A stretch of DNA of 64,000 bases from Hyphomicrobiales bacterium. Its GTDB lineage: Bacteria > Pseudomonadota > Alphaproteobacteria > Rhizobiales > Rhizobiaceae. The DNA lies in assembly GCA_900473175.1 (NCBI GenBank), contig UCKM01000015.1, forward strand, positions 1 through 64,000, in the 5' to 3' direction. The position numbers and the translations under genes are program-made. This document shows positions 56,401 through 63,219 of the stretch, one piece after another. Under the pieces are notes generated by a model. It had not been told where the DNA came from and searched no databases. It worked only from the letters and a program-made list of their open reading frames with translations. The stretch's first letter is position 1. Every line of letters begins with the position of its first letter.

Positions 56401-56518
56401 TGCGGCGGTTGACCTCCTCGGGAAGGGCAATCGTCTTCAGCAACGAGGCGACCAACTGCTGGTCGTCGACGGCGTAAGGCGCAGAAAAATCACTGGTGGA
56501 TGGCATTTGAACGGTCAT
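53426..56518 (-). CDS. putA: Bifunctional proline dehydrogenase / P5C dehydrogenase (type A PutA)
   Basis: 1030 residues. After an N-terminal arm, the PRODH barrel (about 190-470) shows MVRLVKGAYWDTEVKRAQER and the FAD-site segment YKQITEKGDKIACRIYAPVG. The aldehyde dehydrogenase half (about 540-1000) has SPWNFPLAIFLGQVSAALAA, AETGGLNAMIVDAT with the base Glu, and FRSAGQRCSALRVL with the catalytic Cys. It ends at the conserved GGNASL segment, so it lacks the extra C-terminal domain of 1200-residue type B proteins and has no N-terminal ribbon-helix-helix domain. Oxidises proline to glutamate; regulated by divergent putR. Confidence 0.96.
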   Translation of the reverse strand: MTVQMPSTSDFSAPYAVDDQQLVASLLKTIALPEEVNRRIDARASKYIATIRKEASGIGGVEDFLREYGLSTREGLALMVLAEALLRVPDAATQDKLIEDKLKQGHWSEHEPSGDTWFVSASAWALGLSAKVIKPGETPEGVISSLVKRIGLPTVRTATKQAMRYLGHHFVLGETIKDALKRASTNEAKGYRHSFDMLGEGARTRKDARGYFKSYSDAIDAIGRATGNKKLPDRMGISVKLSALHPRYLATHHDQVMAELVPDLLALAQKAKSYDLNFTVDAEEADRLELSLDVIDRVFGDPSLDGWDGFGLAIQAYQKRALDVIDHIDRLAARHNRKMMVRLVKGAYWDTEVKRAQERGLADYPVFTRKPATDASYLACARRMLDARPRIFPQFATHNALTVAMILEMAGADKSGFEFQRLHGMGESLYKQITEKGDKIACRIYAPVGGYRDLLAYLVRRLLENGANSSFVSVVGDNDIPIADLLVRPAEKLNDGKGYRHPHIPLPSKIYGKRANSNGVELGDRKELASLLGGIAKASRTVAAIPLIEGVKAAGKPQDVLSPVNGKAVGTVVFASAEEAAKAVGVARKGFASWSRVPVETRAKPLERAGDLLEKNRDQLLDLLSREAGKTIDDGIAEIREAVDFCRYYAAEARRQFGADKVMPGPTGEDNKLRHRGRGAFVCISPWNFPLAIFLGQVSAALAAGNTVVAKPAEQTPLIAYEAIRILHEAGVPKDAVLYVPGDGSVGAALTSHADIAGVAFTGSTDTAWAINRTLAAKKGPIVPLIAETGGLNAMIVDATALSEQVTDDVVMSAFRSAGQRCSALRVLYLQEDIADNMLEMIEGAAKELVVGDPSLASTDVGPIIDQAQRDMLTSHIAAMRKSQKVRYAGEAPGDGLFFAPHIVELDRPEALEREVFGPVLHVVRWKAKDLDKVLDQIASTGYGLTFGLHTRIEATVTKVVDRLDVGNVYVNRNTIGAVVGTQPFGGSGLSGTGPKAGGPAYLARFALEQVVSVNTAAAGGNASLIAMGE

Positions 56519-56548
56519 CAGGCTTCCCCTTATTGATTTTTCCCATAT

Positions 56549-56588
56549 AATCTATTCGACTTGGCCCTTCTCACCAATGAATGTGAGA
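56549..56588 (-). promoter_or_regulatory. putA promoter overlapped by a palindromic operator
   Basis: Minus-strand -35 TTGGTG (56577-56572), 17-base spacer, -10 TAGATT (56554-56549). The perfect dyad TCTCAC-N8-GTGAGA (56569-56588) covers the -35 box, the expected place for PutR binding. Confidence 0.55.
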
Positions 56589-56625
56589 TGACTGGCGAAA
56601 AAAACTATAAAGAGGGAACATTTTA

Positions 56626-57090
56626 GTGATGAAGAATTTGGACAGCCTCGATCGCAGGATTCTGCGCGAGCTGCAGAAGGACGGGCGCCTATCCAACACG
56701 GAACTGTCCGAGCGCATCAGCCTATCACAAACCGCCACGACAGAACGGGTAAAACGCTTGACGCGTGACGGTTATATCCTCGGGTACACCGCAAAACTCT
56801 CGCCGAAAAAGCTCGATCGCGCAATGCTGGTCTTCGTCGAGATCAAGCTGGACCGGACGACCCCCGACGTTTTTGCGACCTTCGCGGCTGCGACACGCCG
56901 AAATCCCGATGTGATGGAGTGCCACATGGTTGCCGGCGGTTTCGATTATCTGATCAAGGCCCGTGTTGCCGATATGGAGCATTACCGCCGCTTTCTTTCG
57001 GATGCGCTCCTCACGCTGCCGGGCGTACGAGAATCCCACACTTACGCCGTCATGGAAGAAGTCAAGGAATCCTCGGCGCTACCGGTTTAA
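56626..57090 (+). CDS. putR: Lrp/AsnC-family regulator of proline catabolism
   Basis: 154 residues. N-terminal AsnC-type helix-turn-helix (LDRRILRELQKDGRLSNTEL, then SERISLSQTATTERVKRL) and C-terminal RAM ligand-binding domain (VMECHMVAGGFDYLIKARVA, LLTLPGVRESHTYAVMEEV). Start is GTG at 56626, with ATG at 56629 as alternative; AGAGGGA lies upstream. Divergent from putA across 107 bases, the arrangement of PutR, a proline-responsive activator of putA in Agrobacterium and Rhodobacter. Gene name by family and context. Confidence 0.9.
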   Translation: MMKNLDSLDRRILRELQKDGRLSNTELSERISLSQTATTERVKRLTRDGYILGYTAKLSPKKLDRAMLVFVEIKLDRTTPDVFATFAAATRRNPDVMECHMVAGGFDYLIKARVADMEHYRRFLSDALLTLPGVRESHTYAVMEEVKESSALPV

Positions 57091-57434
57091 CGGCAGAGCC
57101 GCAACTGCCTGCACCTGTTCATGCAACCGCACATTTGTGGTGAAAACCCGGATCTTGCAGCATGAGTAGAGCGTTGGGGCAAAAGCAACGGCGCCGGGCC
57201 AGCGGCGTATCGGAGCAGACAGGCTTCTCCGACTGAGGCAACAGCCTTGCCTTCAAACTTGGAGGTGAACTATGTGGCGAAAGCCTATTAGCTTCACCCT
57301 GGAAGTGAAAAGAACCCGGACGGGCTGGACAATCTCGCTCCGGGTTCGTTTCACACTCTAGGAAAGGGGGCGGGCGCAAGCCCGTCCTCACTCCAAGAGC
57401 CAATATAGCACCAGCCAGAAATACAAGTCCACCG
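57091..57434. other. 344-base convergent intergenic region
   Basis: Between the convergent putR and DUF2333 genes. It contains the terminator at 57303-57347 and a small GGGC-TTGC-GCCC hairpin near 57370-57386; no gene is supported. Confidence 0.6.
57303..57347 (-). terminator. Terminator of the DUF2333-led gene run
   Basis: Minus strand GAACCCGGA, 18-base loop, TCCGGGTTC, then TTTTCACTT. Perfect 9-bp stem about 90 bases past the DUF2333 stop, so it ends the whole 57-64 kb transcription unit. Confidence 0.8.
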
Positions 57435-58556
57435 CTACTGTTGCAGCACCTGCTTGATGTCGATCAGGTTGGACCGAACCCGCAAAATATAGAAGCCCAT
57501 GGTGGTCAGATGGTTCGGCAAGAGCCATCCGCCTTCGCTTCCATTGGCGATGATCCACGGCTGGATTCGGAGCGCGGCGCGAAGCTGTCCATCCATGCCG
57601 TCCCAAAGCTGCGTCAAGTGCTTTTCCTGCATGACCTGATTGAAGTCGACCTGTGCCGCGTTCATCAATCCGTAGTAGGCATAAAGCTGGCCATAGGCGA
57701 ACCAGAACCGGTCATCGGCGCGGAAATCGAACCAGCCATAATTGTTGTTCTCGGAGCGGTCCTTCAGGATGGCCGAGGTGCCGCCGATATCGTTGGCGAT
57801 ACGGTCGATGAACTGGATGAGATTGTCTGCGCGCGCATCGAATATAGCATTGCAATTCTCAAGCTTGGAATTGAAGGTTCGAAGATCATTGACGGCCGAG
57901 CGGTAATAGCTCGGGGTTGGGGTCTTCGGACCAAACGGGTTCATACCGAAATACCAGGAGTCTTCGGTGAACTGCAGGTTGCCGCGTGCCTTCTGCAGGT
58001 CTGCGTCGATCTGCGACGTGCCGCGCACACGCCCGAGCGTATCGACCAACTCGACAGCCGTACGCCGCACGGCGCTGTTGATGCCGCGCTGGAACGATGC
58101 CTTGTTGTCCATGAACGGCGTATCGTCCCAGGATTTTCCGAAGAAACCGAGCTTGTAGAGGAGCATGGAGGAAATCCACGCATTCTGGTTGACATTGAAA
58201 TCAGTGAGATCAGCCGTTACTTCAACGATCGCCGAGCGTGCGCAGGTCTTTGCGCCGGTCGCGGCGGCCTGAGCGACAGGCTCGCCCGCCGGCACGTTCC
58301 GGTTCTTCAGATTGTAGGTGTCGATGTAGTCGGGGTTGAAATTGGTCCAGACCTGCGTGGTGTAGAAGAAGTAGCCGTAAAGCCCGAGCCAGATGAGTAC
58401 GATCAGGCCGAGAACCGCCTTGAGGATGAGACCACGCTGGCCATACCAGCTGATAGCCCACATGAACGGCCAAAGGATGATGCCGATCAGGAAGCCGATC
58501 CCGCGCCCGATATAGTAGAACAAACGGCTGAAGAAATTTATCACGGGCTCGAGCAT
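57435..58556 (-). CDS. DUF2333 family membrane protein
   Basis: 373 residues. Two N-terminal hydrophobic segments (IGFLIGIILWPFMWAIS and LILKAVLGLIVLIWLGLYGY, within the first 65 residues) anchor a large, mostly helical periplasmic domain. Recognisable DUF2333 segments are NQNAWISSMLLYKLGFFGKS, FMDNKASFQRGINSAVRRTA, NLQFTEDSWYFGMNPFGPKT and PWIIANGSEGGWLLPNHLTT. No enzymatic motif is visible. Last gene of a same-strand run with DUF6638, an AAA ATPase and two unknown proteins, preceding the terminator. Confidence 0.88.
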   Translation of the reverse strand: MLEPVINFFSRLFYYIGRGIGFLIGIILWPFMWAISWYGQRGLILKAVLGLIVLIWLGLYGYFFYTTQVWTNFNPDYIDTYNLKNRNVPAGEPVAQAAATGAKTCARSAIVEVTADLTDFNVNQNAWISSMLLYKLGFFGKSWDDTPFMDNKASFQRGINSAVRRTAVELVDTLGRVRGTSQIDADLQKARGNLQFTEDSWYFGMNPFGPKTPTPSYYRSAVNDLRTFNSKLENCNAIFDARADNLIQFIDRIANDIGGTSAILKDRSENNNYGWFDFRADDRFWFAYGQLYAYYGLMNAAQVDFNQVMQEKHLTQLWDGMDGQLRAALRIQPWIIANGSEGGWLLPNHLTTMGFYILRVRSNLIDIKQVLQQ

Positions 58557-58568
58557 CCTGTTTCCTCG

Positions 58569-58649
58569 TTACTGTTCAAGTCCATAGAGCTGTTTGTGCA
58601 GCCCTTGCCTGTCTTTCACATAGGTTGTTTTGGAGGCATCGGCAATGCG
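58569..58649 (-). pseudogene. In-frame echo of the DUF6638 C-terminus
   Basis: In the gap after the DUF6638 stop codon, the same reading frame continues for 44 codons to a TAA at 58569. Its end, TTYVKDRQGLHKQLYGLEQ, resembles the true C-terminus ATYLQNKEALRRRLYGLE. It has no start codon of its own. Probably a decayed tandem duplication of the gene end, or the original end before a TAG arose. Confidence 0.5.
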
Positions 58650-58703
58650 TTGCGGACAAATACACGGGTCGCTGCGAAGCCCGGTCGAGCATGGTCTTTG
58701 TCG

Positions 58704-59987
58704 CTACTCCAAGCCATAAAGCCGCCTCCTCAAGGCCTCCTTGTTCTGCAAATAAGTGGCTTTGAGAACATCCACGGCATGTTCCTGGTAAGCGGGTTTC
58801 CAGCCCTGATAATCGGCATAGAAGCCCGGTTTGTTGAACACATAGCGCGACAGGAAATCCCACGGCACGAAATCGCTGATCAACTGATTGACGAGCCATG
58901 CGTCGGGATGGCGCGGCAGGGCGCGCACAACCAGGAAACGGCGCTTCGGGTCGATCTCGGCCACGTTGAGCTGACCGGTCTGGCCGATCTCGCGCTTCGC
59001 GGCATTGAGGAACGGCCAGGTTCCGTCGTGATTGATCAGGGCCGCATTGGCGTGAATCCAGGTCTGCAACCAGATATGGTCGATGTTGCGGAGGTCCCGG
59101 TCCGGTTCGAGCGTCTGGATCAGGTGGCGGATGATCATCTCGCCGCGATTTTCAAGATAGCCCGATTGCTCGATCCACGAGGCGCGCGGCAGTTCTACGC
59201 GCGAGGTGGTCGCGAGAAATTGGAATACCTGTTCGGGATCCTTGATCGAAATATAGTTGACCTGCCAGGGTCGCGACCGCCGGAATCCCGGCGCGGCGGG
59301 GTCGCCAATGACGGTCGCCGTATTGTCATCGACGAACACGTAGGTACCGCCGAAATGGCTGGTCCAATAGGCGCGATGCCGGAAGATCACCTTGTCCGGT
59401 ACCAGCGAATTCTCGCGGATGTCGCCGGTAACCTTGGCGAGATTGACCATGCGGGTCAGCATTTCATCGTTGCGCCAGGCGTCCGGTTCGTTCTGCAGCC
59501 GGTCGACCAGCAATCGAAGCTCGGCCGCCTGCCCCATGACATTTTCGGCTGAAAGAACCCGAAATTCCACCTGGTTGATTGACAGCAGGTCTTCGATGTC
59601 ATTGACGACCGAAACCGAATCCTCGATCTCGCCATAGAGCACATCCTTGATCGTCAACGCATTGATCGCCCGCGCATTGCTTGAGAAGAACTCGTACATC
59701 AGCTGCGAGGTGTTGGAAAACTGCGTATGAACAACCGGCAGGTCGGCTTGCGCGGGGGTGAGGATGATGAAACGGCGGTTGACCCCGTTCGGATCAAGAT
59801 AGGACGGATCTTTCAGCTCATCGGCGATTTCCGGCGAAAATCCGGTCCGGTCGATATTGAACAATTTAAGTTTGGTTGCAGGAAAACCAAATGATTTCAA
59901 TGCTCTGTTGTACCGCACGATCAGGTGCGGCTGGTCAACGGTCAGCAGGCGCCCATAGATGAGTTCGTTTTCGTAGAGAAGGTCCAT
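58704..59987 (-). CDS. DUF6638 family protein
   Basis: 427 residues from the ATG at 59987, with GAGGG eight bases upstream; the open frame extends 19 codons more without support. Soluble, no signal peptide or membrane helix. Segments such as LLYENELIYGRLLTVDQPHL near the start, WTSHFGGTYVFVDDNTATVI and FVPWDFLSRYVFNKPGFYAD toward the end are typical of the DUF. Function unknown. It keeps company with the AAA ATPase and DUF2333 genes; the 154-base gap to the ATPase gene holds a hairpin repeat, the 147-base gap after it an echo of its own C-terminus. Confidence 0.82.
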   Translation of the reverse strand: MDLLYENELIYGRLLTVDQPHLIVRYNRALKSFGFPATKLKLFNIDRTGFSPEIADELKDPSYLDPNGVNRRFIILTPAQADLPVVHTQFSNTSQLMYEFFSSNARAINALTIKDVLYGEIEDSVSVVNDIEDLLSINQVEFRVLSAENVMGQAAELRLLVDRLQNEPDAWRNDEMLTRMVNLAKVTGDIRENSLVPDKVIFRHRAYWTSHFGGTYVFVDDNTATVIGDPAAPGFRRSRPWQVNYISIKDPEQVFQFLATTSRVELPRASWIEQSGYLENRGEMIIRHLIQTLEPDRDLRNIDHIWLQTWIHANAALINHDGTWPFLNAAKREIGQTGQLNVAEIDPKRRFLVVRALPRHPDAWLVNQLISDFVPWDFLSRYVFNKPGFYADYQGWKPAYQEHAVDVLKATYLQNKEALRRRLYGLE

Positions 59988-60076
59988 GTCTAGCACCCTC
60001 CTCCGGGCTGCCGCAATGCGACGTATCTCAGCCGAGTTGCACATAGGATCAACGCCAGAAATGCGGGCTCCATTTC

Positions 60077-60097
60077 ACCCTCCCTTGTGGGGAGGGT
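60077..60097. repeat. Short intercistronic hairpin repeat
   Basis: ACCCTCCC-TTGTG-GGGAGGGT, an 8-bp perfect stem with a five-base loop, resembling one internal hairpin of the larger repeat at 23.7 kb (loop TTGTG/CACAA shared). It lies between the AAA ATPase and DUF6638 genes and could stabilise or attenuate the message. No U-tract follows on the minus strand. Confidence 0.7.
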
Positions 60098-60141
60098 AAG
60101 GACCGACGCCCGTCCGCGACAGAACTGGGACCGAACCCACC

Positions 60142-62052
60142 TCAAACATCCCACTGCCCCTTGGCCTTGAGCGCTTCGACTTCGCGCACAGCCTTCTCCC
60201 TCAGCCGCGCCTCGCGAACCATTTTTTCCACGGCCGCATCATCGGATTTGTCGGCATAGCGGAATTCGGAATCCGCATAGCGGTTGGTCTCCTGCACCAC
60301 CATTTCCATGGTGAAAGGCTTGCGCAGTTCGGCGATCATCGCCGCCTTGTCGTCGTAGCTCTTGTGCATGAAGGTCTCGGGCTTTTCGAACCATTCATCC
60401 GGCAATTCGACATCCATCGCCCGCATCTTGATCGCGTCGGTGACATTCTTGATCGCGCGGCCGGTGAAGCGCGGCTCGCGCTCTTTGATCATGTGAAGAT
60501 AGGTGCCGATGTCCGACAGTGTCTTCGGCTCACCATGTTCGGCAATGAATCGGTCGTAAACAGCCTTGAGGCCATCCTCTTGCGGTTTCGACAATTCATC
60601 ATAGGCGCTCTCCACAGCCCGTTCGATTTGCTGCGCCTCGAACAGTTTGTGATCGCCCAGCGGGATCTTGTGGTTCTTGCCGGCGAGCAACGCGAAAATG
60701 TCGATATAGTCGTCCCGCGTCTGAGGCCCGTCGACCAGCCAGCGCGCGCCCGCCCGCTGGCGCAGCGCGTCATCGACATTTTCCGGATAGTTGGAGAACA
60801 TGCCGAAAGCGCAATTGCCGCGCACCACCGTCGACGCGCCCGAAAAAGCCTCCATCAAAACGCCGGTGATTTCATGCTGGCCGGACGAGGCGCGGTCGTC
60901 GGAGCGTCTTGCCGCTACCTGATCAATATCATCGATGGTACCGAAACCTATGACGCGCGGATTGAGCACGTTGGTGACGAACTGCTTGCAGTTCTGCCCG
61001 GATTTCCCCTGATAGGATGAGATCTGGTCGACGCCGAAATTCTCGTAGTGGAACGGATAGCCGGCAACCTGACAATAGTCGTTGACGAGCCCGGCGATCA
61101 TCTGGATCAGCGTGGTCTTGCCAGTACCCGGCGCACCGTCGCCAATGAAGGTGAAGAGAAATCCGCCAAGTTCAACAAAGGGATTGAGCTGCCGGTCGAA
61201 ATCATAGGCCATCAGCATTTTCGAAAGCTTCAGCGCCTGGAACTTGGCGATGTGATTGCCGACCACCTCGTCAGGCTTCTTGAACGTCATCACCAGCGGC
61301 GTGCGCTTTCTCGACGGCGCCACATCAAATCCGTCCAGCGTAAAATCATCGCTGTCGAGCCGAAGGTGGGTGTCCTCGAAACTCCCAAGTCCGTCAAACC
61401 GGCCCTTGCGCCGCAACAGCCCTTCGATCGCCGATGCCGAGTAGGCCCTGGCGCGCGCAAGCATGGCCTGCTCGTCATTGGCTGCAGATACCGCCCTGTC
61501 TAGCCCCGCTATGACGGACTTCAGCGCATCCTGCGGCGTGTCGAAGTTGAAGTCAGGTTCAGCGATGTCGTTTGCAGGTTCGGATTCCGATTCGATCGAT
61601 TGGCCGAGATAGGCGGCAAGCGCAAAAGCAGAAACGTAAGCTGCCGCTGACATAAGGCGCTTGAAATGGCCGGCGTCCTCGCCTTGCAGCGGCGCGGACG
61701 CGTTGCGCGCCATCAGGCTCTCAAGATCGCTTTGCCGCCCAAACACGTCGGCGACAGCAAGCGCGACGGCCACGCCGCGCCGCGCCCGAAACAGCAAGGT
61801 ATGCTGGGCGATGGACAGCATCTGATCGTCGGGACGCACGGATTGGATGGTCTTAGCCAGCTCGACTTCGCGGGTCTTGCGCAGGCCGCCGGTGGAAATG
61901 GTGGGAACGAACCTGCGGCCCGTACCGGCAATCTCGGTTCCAGGCTTGCCCTCGCCCGTCTCAAGCGCGACAAACCGTGTTACCATCGCCTGCGCTACCG
62001 GCAGGTGCTTGACGATATCCTTTTCCCCGATGGTGGTCAGGCCGACATCCAT
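60142..62052 (-). CDS. AAA family ATPase of an uncharacterised cluster
   Basis: 636 residues. The N-terminal 270 residues are of unknown fold, with a hydrophobic stretch near 137-150 and an acidic linker near 155-170. The ATPase core has Walker A GDGAPGTGKTT (304-314), Walker B IGFGTIDDIDQVA (368-380), a sensor 1 Asn in MFSNYPENVDD and arginine residues in ALRQRAGARW fitting an Arg finger. The C-terminal tail is charged and coiled-coil-like. GAGGAGAG precedes the ATG. It follows the 383-residue unknown gene after 12 bases, so the two are co-expressed. Role unknown; likely an unfoldase or remodelling motor for its neighbours. Confidence 0.85.
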   Translation of the reverse strand: MDVGLTTIGEKDIVKHLPVAQAMVTRFVALETGEGKPGTEIAGTGRRFVPTISTGGLRKTREVELAKTIQSVRPDDQMLSIAQHTLLFRARRGVAVALAVADVFGRQSDLESLMARNASAPLQGEDAGHFKRLMSAAAYVSAFALAAYLGQSIESESEPANDIAEPDFNFDTPQDALKSVIAGLDRAVSAANDEQAMLARARAYSASAIEGLLRRKGRFDGLGSFEDTHLRLDSDDFTLDGFDVAPSRKRTPLVMTFKKPDEVVGNHIAKFQALKLSKMLMAYDFDRQLNPFVELGGFLFTFIGDGAPGTGKTTLIQMIAGLVNDYCQVAGYPFHYENFGVDQISSYQGKSGQNCKQFVTNVLNPRVIGFGTIDDIDQVAARRSDDRASSGQHEITGVLMEAFSGASTVVRGNCAFGMFSNYPENVDDALRQRAGARWLVDGPQTRDDYIDIFALLAGKNHKIPLGDHKLFEAQQIERAVESAYDELSKPQEDGLKAVYDRFIAEHGEPKTLSDIGTYLHMIKEREPRFTGRAIKNVTDAIKMRAMDVELPDEWFEKPETFMHKSYDDKAAMIAELRKPFTMEMVVQETNRYADSEFRYADKSDDAAVEKMVREARLREKAVREVEALKAKGQWDV

Positions 62053-62064
62053 GATGGTCTCTCC

Positions 62065-63216
62065 TCAAACACCGCTGATCACCTGTCCATTGGACAGGAT
62101 ATGCGTCTCAAAGCCAGTGAAGATGCCTTCTGCCTCGCCGGAGGCATAGAGCGCCTGATAGGCTTCGTGCGGCACCAGCGCATGCTGTTCGTAGTGGCTG
62201 ACCCCTTGCCGCGACGCTTCAAGGTCATCAGTATTGATGTGAAATTCCTCGCGCGAGGGCTCCGACGAGAAGAGGCCACGCTTGCCGGGCTTCTCCGCCG
62301 TGGAGAAGACCTCCTGCAAGGTCCAGGTCAGCAGCCAGGCGTCTTCCGGTCTGCGTATGCTCTCCAGTACGTCGGCGACCTTCTGGTTATGTTCCGTGAT
62401 CCCCGCCGTATAGAATGGGCCGAGTACGACCCGGCGCAACTGCTTGGGATGCAGCTCGGGGAAATCCTGATCGAGGCTCGTGGCGATCGTGATCGGCGAC
62501 AGGGAATAGGCCGAATTCCTGGCCGCGAAATCATCGAAGCTCCGCGCCAGATTCGGATTGAGCAGCCCGCCGACAGGGAGCGGTATTTTCACGCTGCTGT
62601 TCAGCTTGCCGTCCTTGTCGACGAGGGTGTTCACCATGTCCTCGGAAGAATCCTCGATCGTTGCCAGGTAAATCAGCGGCAAATTGGCTGCGCCATCGAA
62701 CGATGCCCAATGCACGATATAGACCGGGCGCATGGTTTTAGGATTGACTGAAACGCCAATGGTCTCCGGCAGCAGAAAAGGCGAGAACACTTCGCCCTTG
62801 TTGACCGTTTCGAGATAGATCCGCTCTGCCATCGACCGTTGCAGATCGCGCGGAAAATCGCGATTGCGCAGGATAAAATCCGCCATCTCGCTACGCAGTG
62901 CTTCCGCGGGGAGAATCGCCGCCAGCCGTTCCTTCGCATCCTTCTTGTCATTTTCGAGTTCGAGGACATTCTGGAAAACCGGAAAACCGCTATCCGCCTT
63001 CGATATGCGGAAACGCTCGGCAAAGCCGAGACGATTGCGCCAACACTCGAAAGAGGCCTTGAGGCGCTGCAGATATTGCGCGACGGTCTGAGCAACCAGA
63101 TCACGCTTGTCAGGGGAGGAATCCTCATTGCTGAGAAACACGTCCAACCCATCAAGCGCAGAGCGGATAGCGCCAAAATGGCGCTCAGCCGCCGCTATAT
63201 CCGCATGATCCGTCAT
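62065..63216 (-). CDS. Conserved hypothetical protein of the AAA cluster
   Basis: 383 residues, cytoplasmic, no signal or membrane helix. The first 130 residues are helical (AQYLQRLKASFECWRNRLGF), the middle is beta-rich (RPVYIVHWASFDGAANLPLI, YLATIEDSSEDMVNTL), the C-terminal part includes VVLGPFYTAGITEHNQKVAD and WLLTWTLQEVFST. I do not recognise a named family. It starts three bases after the stop of the coiled-coil gene and ends 12 bases before the ATPase start, so it is a core member of the operon. Confidence 0.8.
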   Translation of the reverse strand: MTDHADIAAAERHFGAIRSALDGLDVFLSNEDSSPDKRDLVAQTVAQYLQRLKASFECWRNRLGFAERFRISKADSGFPVFQNVLELENDKKDAKERLAAILPAEALRSEMADFILRNRDFPRDLQRSMAERIYLETVNKGEVFSPFLLPETIGVSVNPKTMRPVYIVHWASFDGAANLPLIYLATIEDSSEDMVNTLVDKDGKLNSSVKIPLPVGGLLNPNLARSFDDFAARNSAYSLSPITIATSLDQDFPELHPKQLRRVVLGPFYTAGITEHNQKVADVLESIRRPEDAWLLTWTLQEVFSTAEKPGKRGLFSSEPSREEFHINTDDLEASRQGVSHYEQHALVPHEAYQALYASGEAEGIFTGFETHILSNGQVISGV

Positions 63217-63219
63217 GGA

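Noticed and set aside
57441-59552. 703-codon open frame on the plus strand opposite DUF2333 and DUF6638
   Set aside because: It spans two genes and their gap, has no ribosome site or domain-like sequence, and is explained by high GC content opposite real coding frames.
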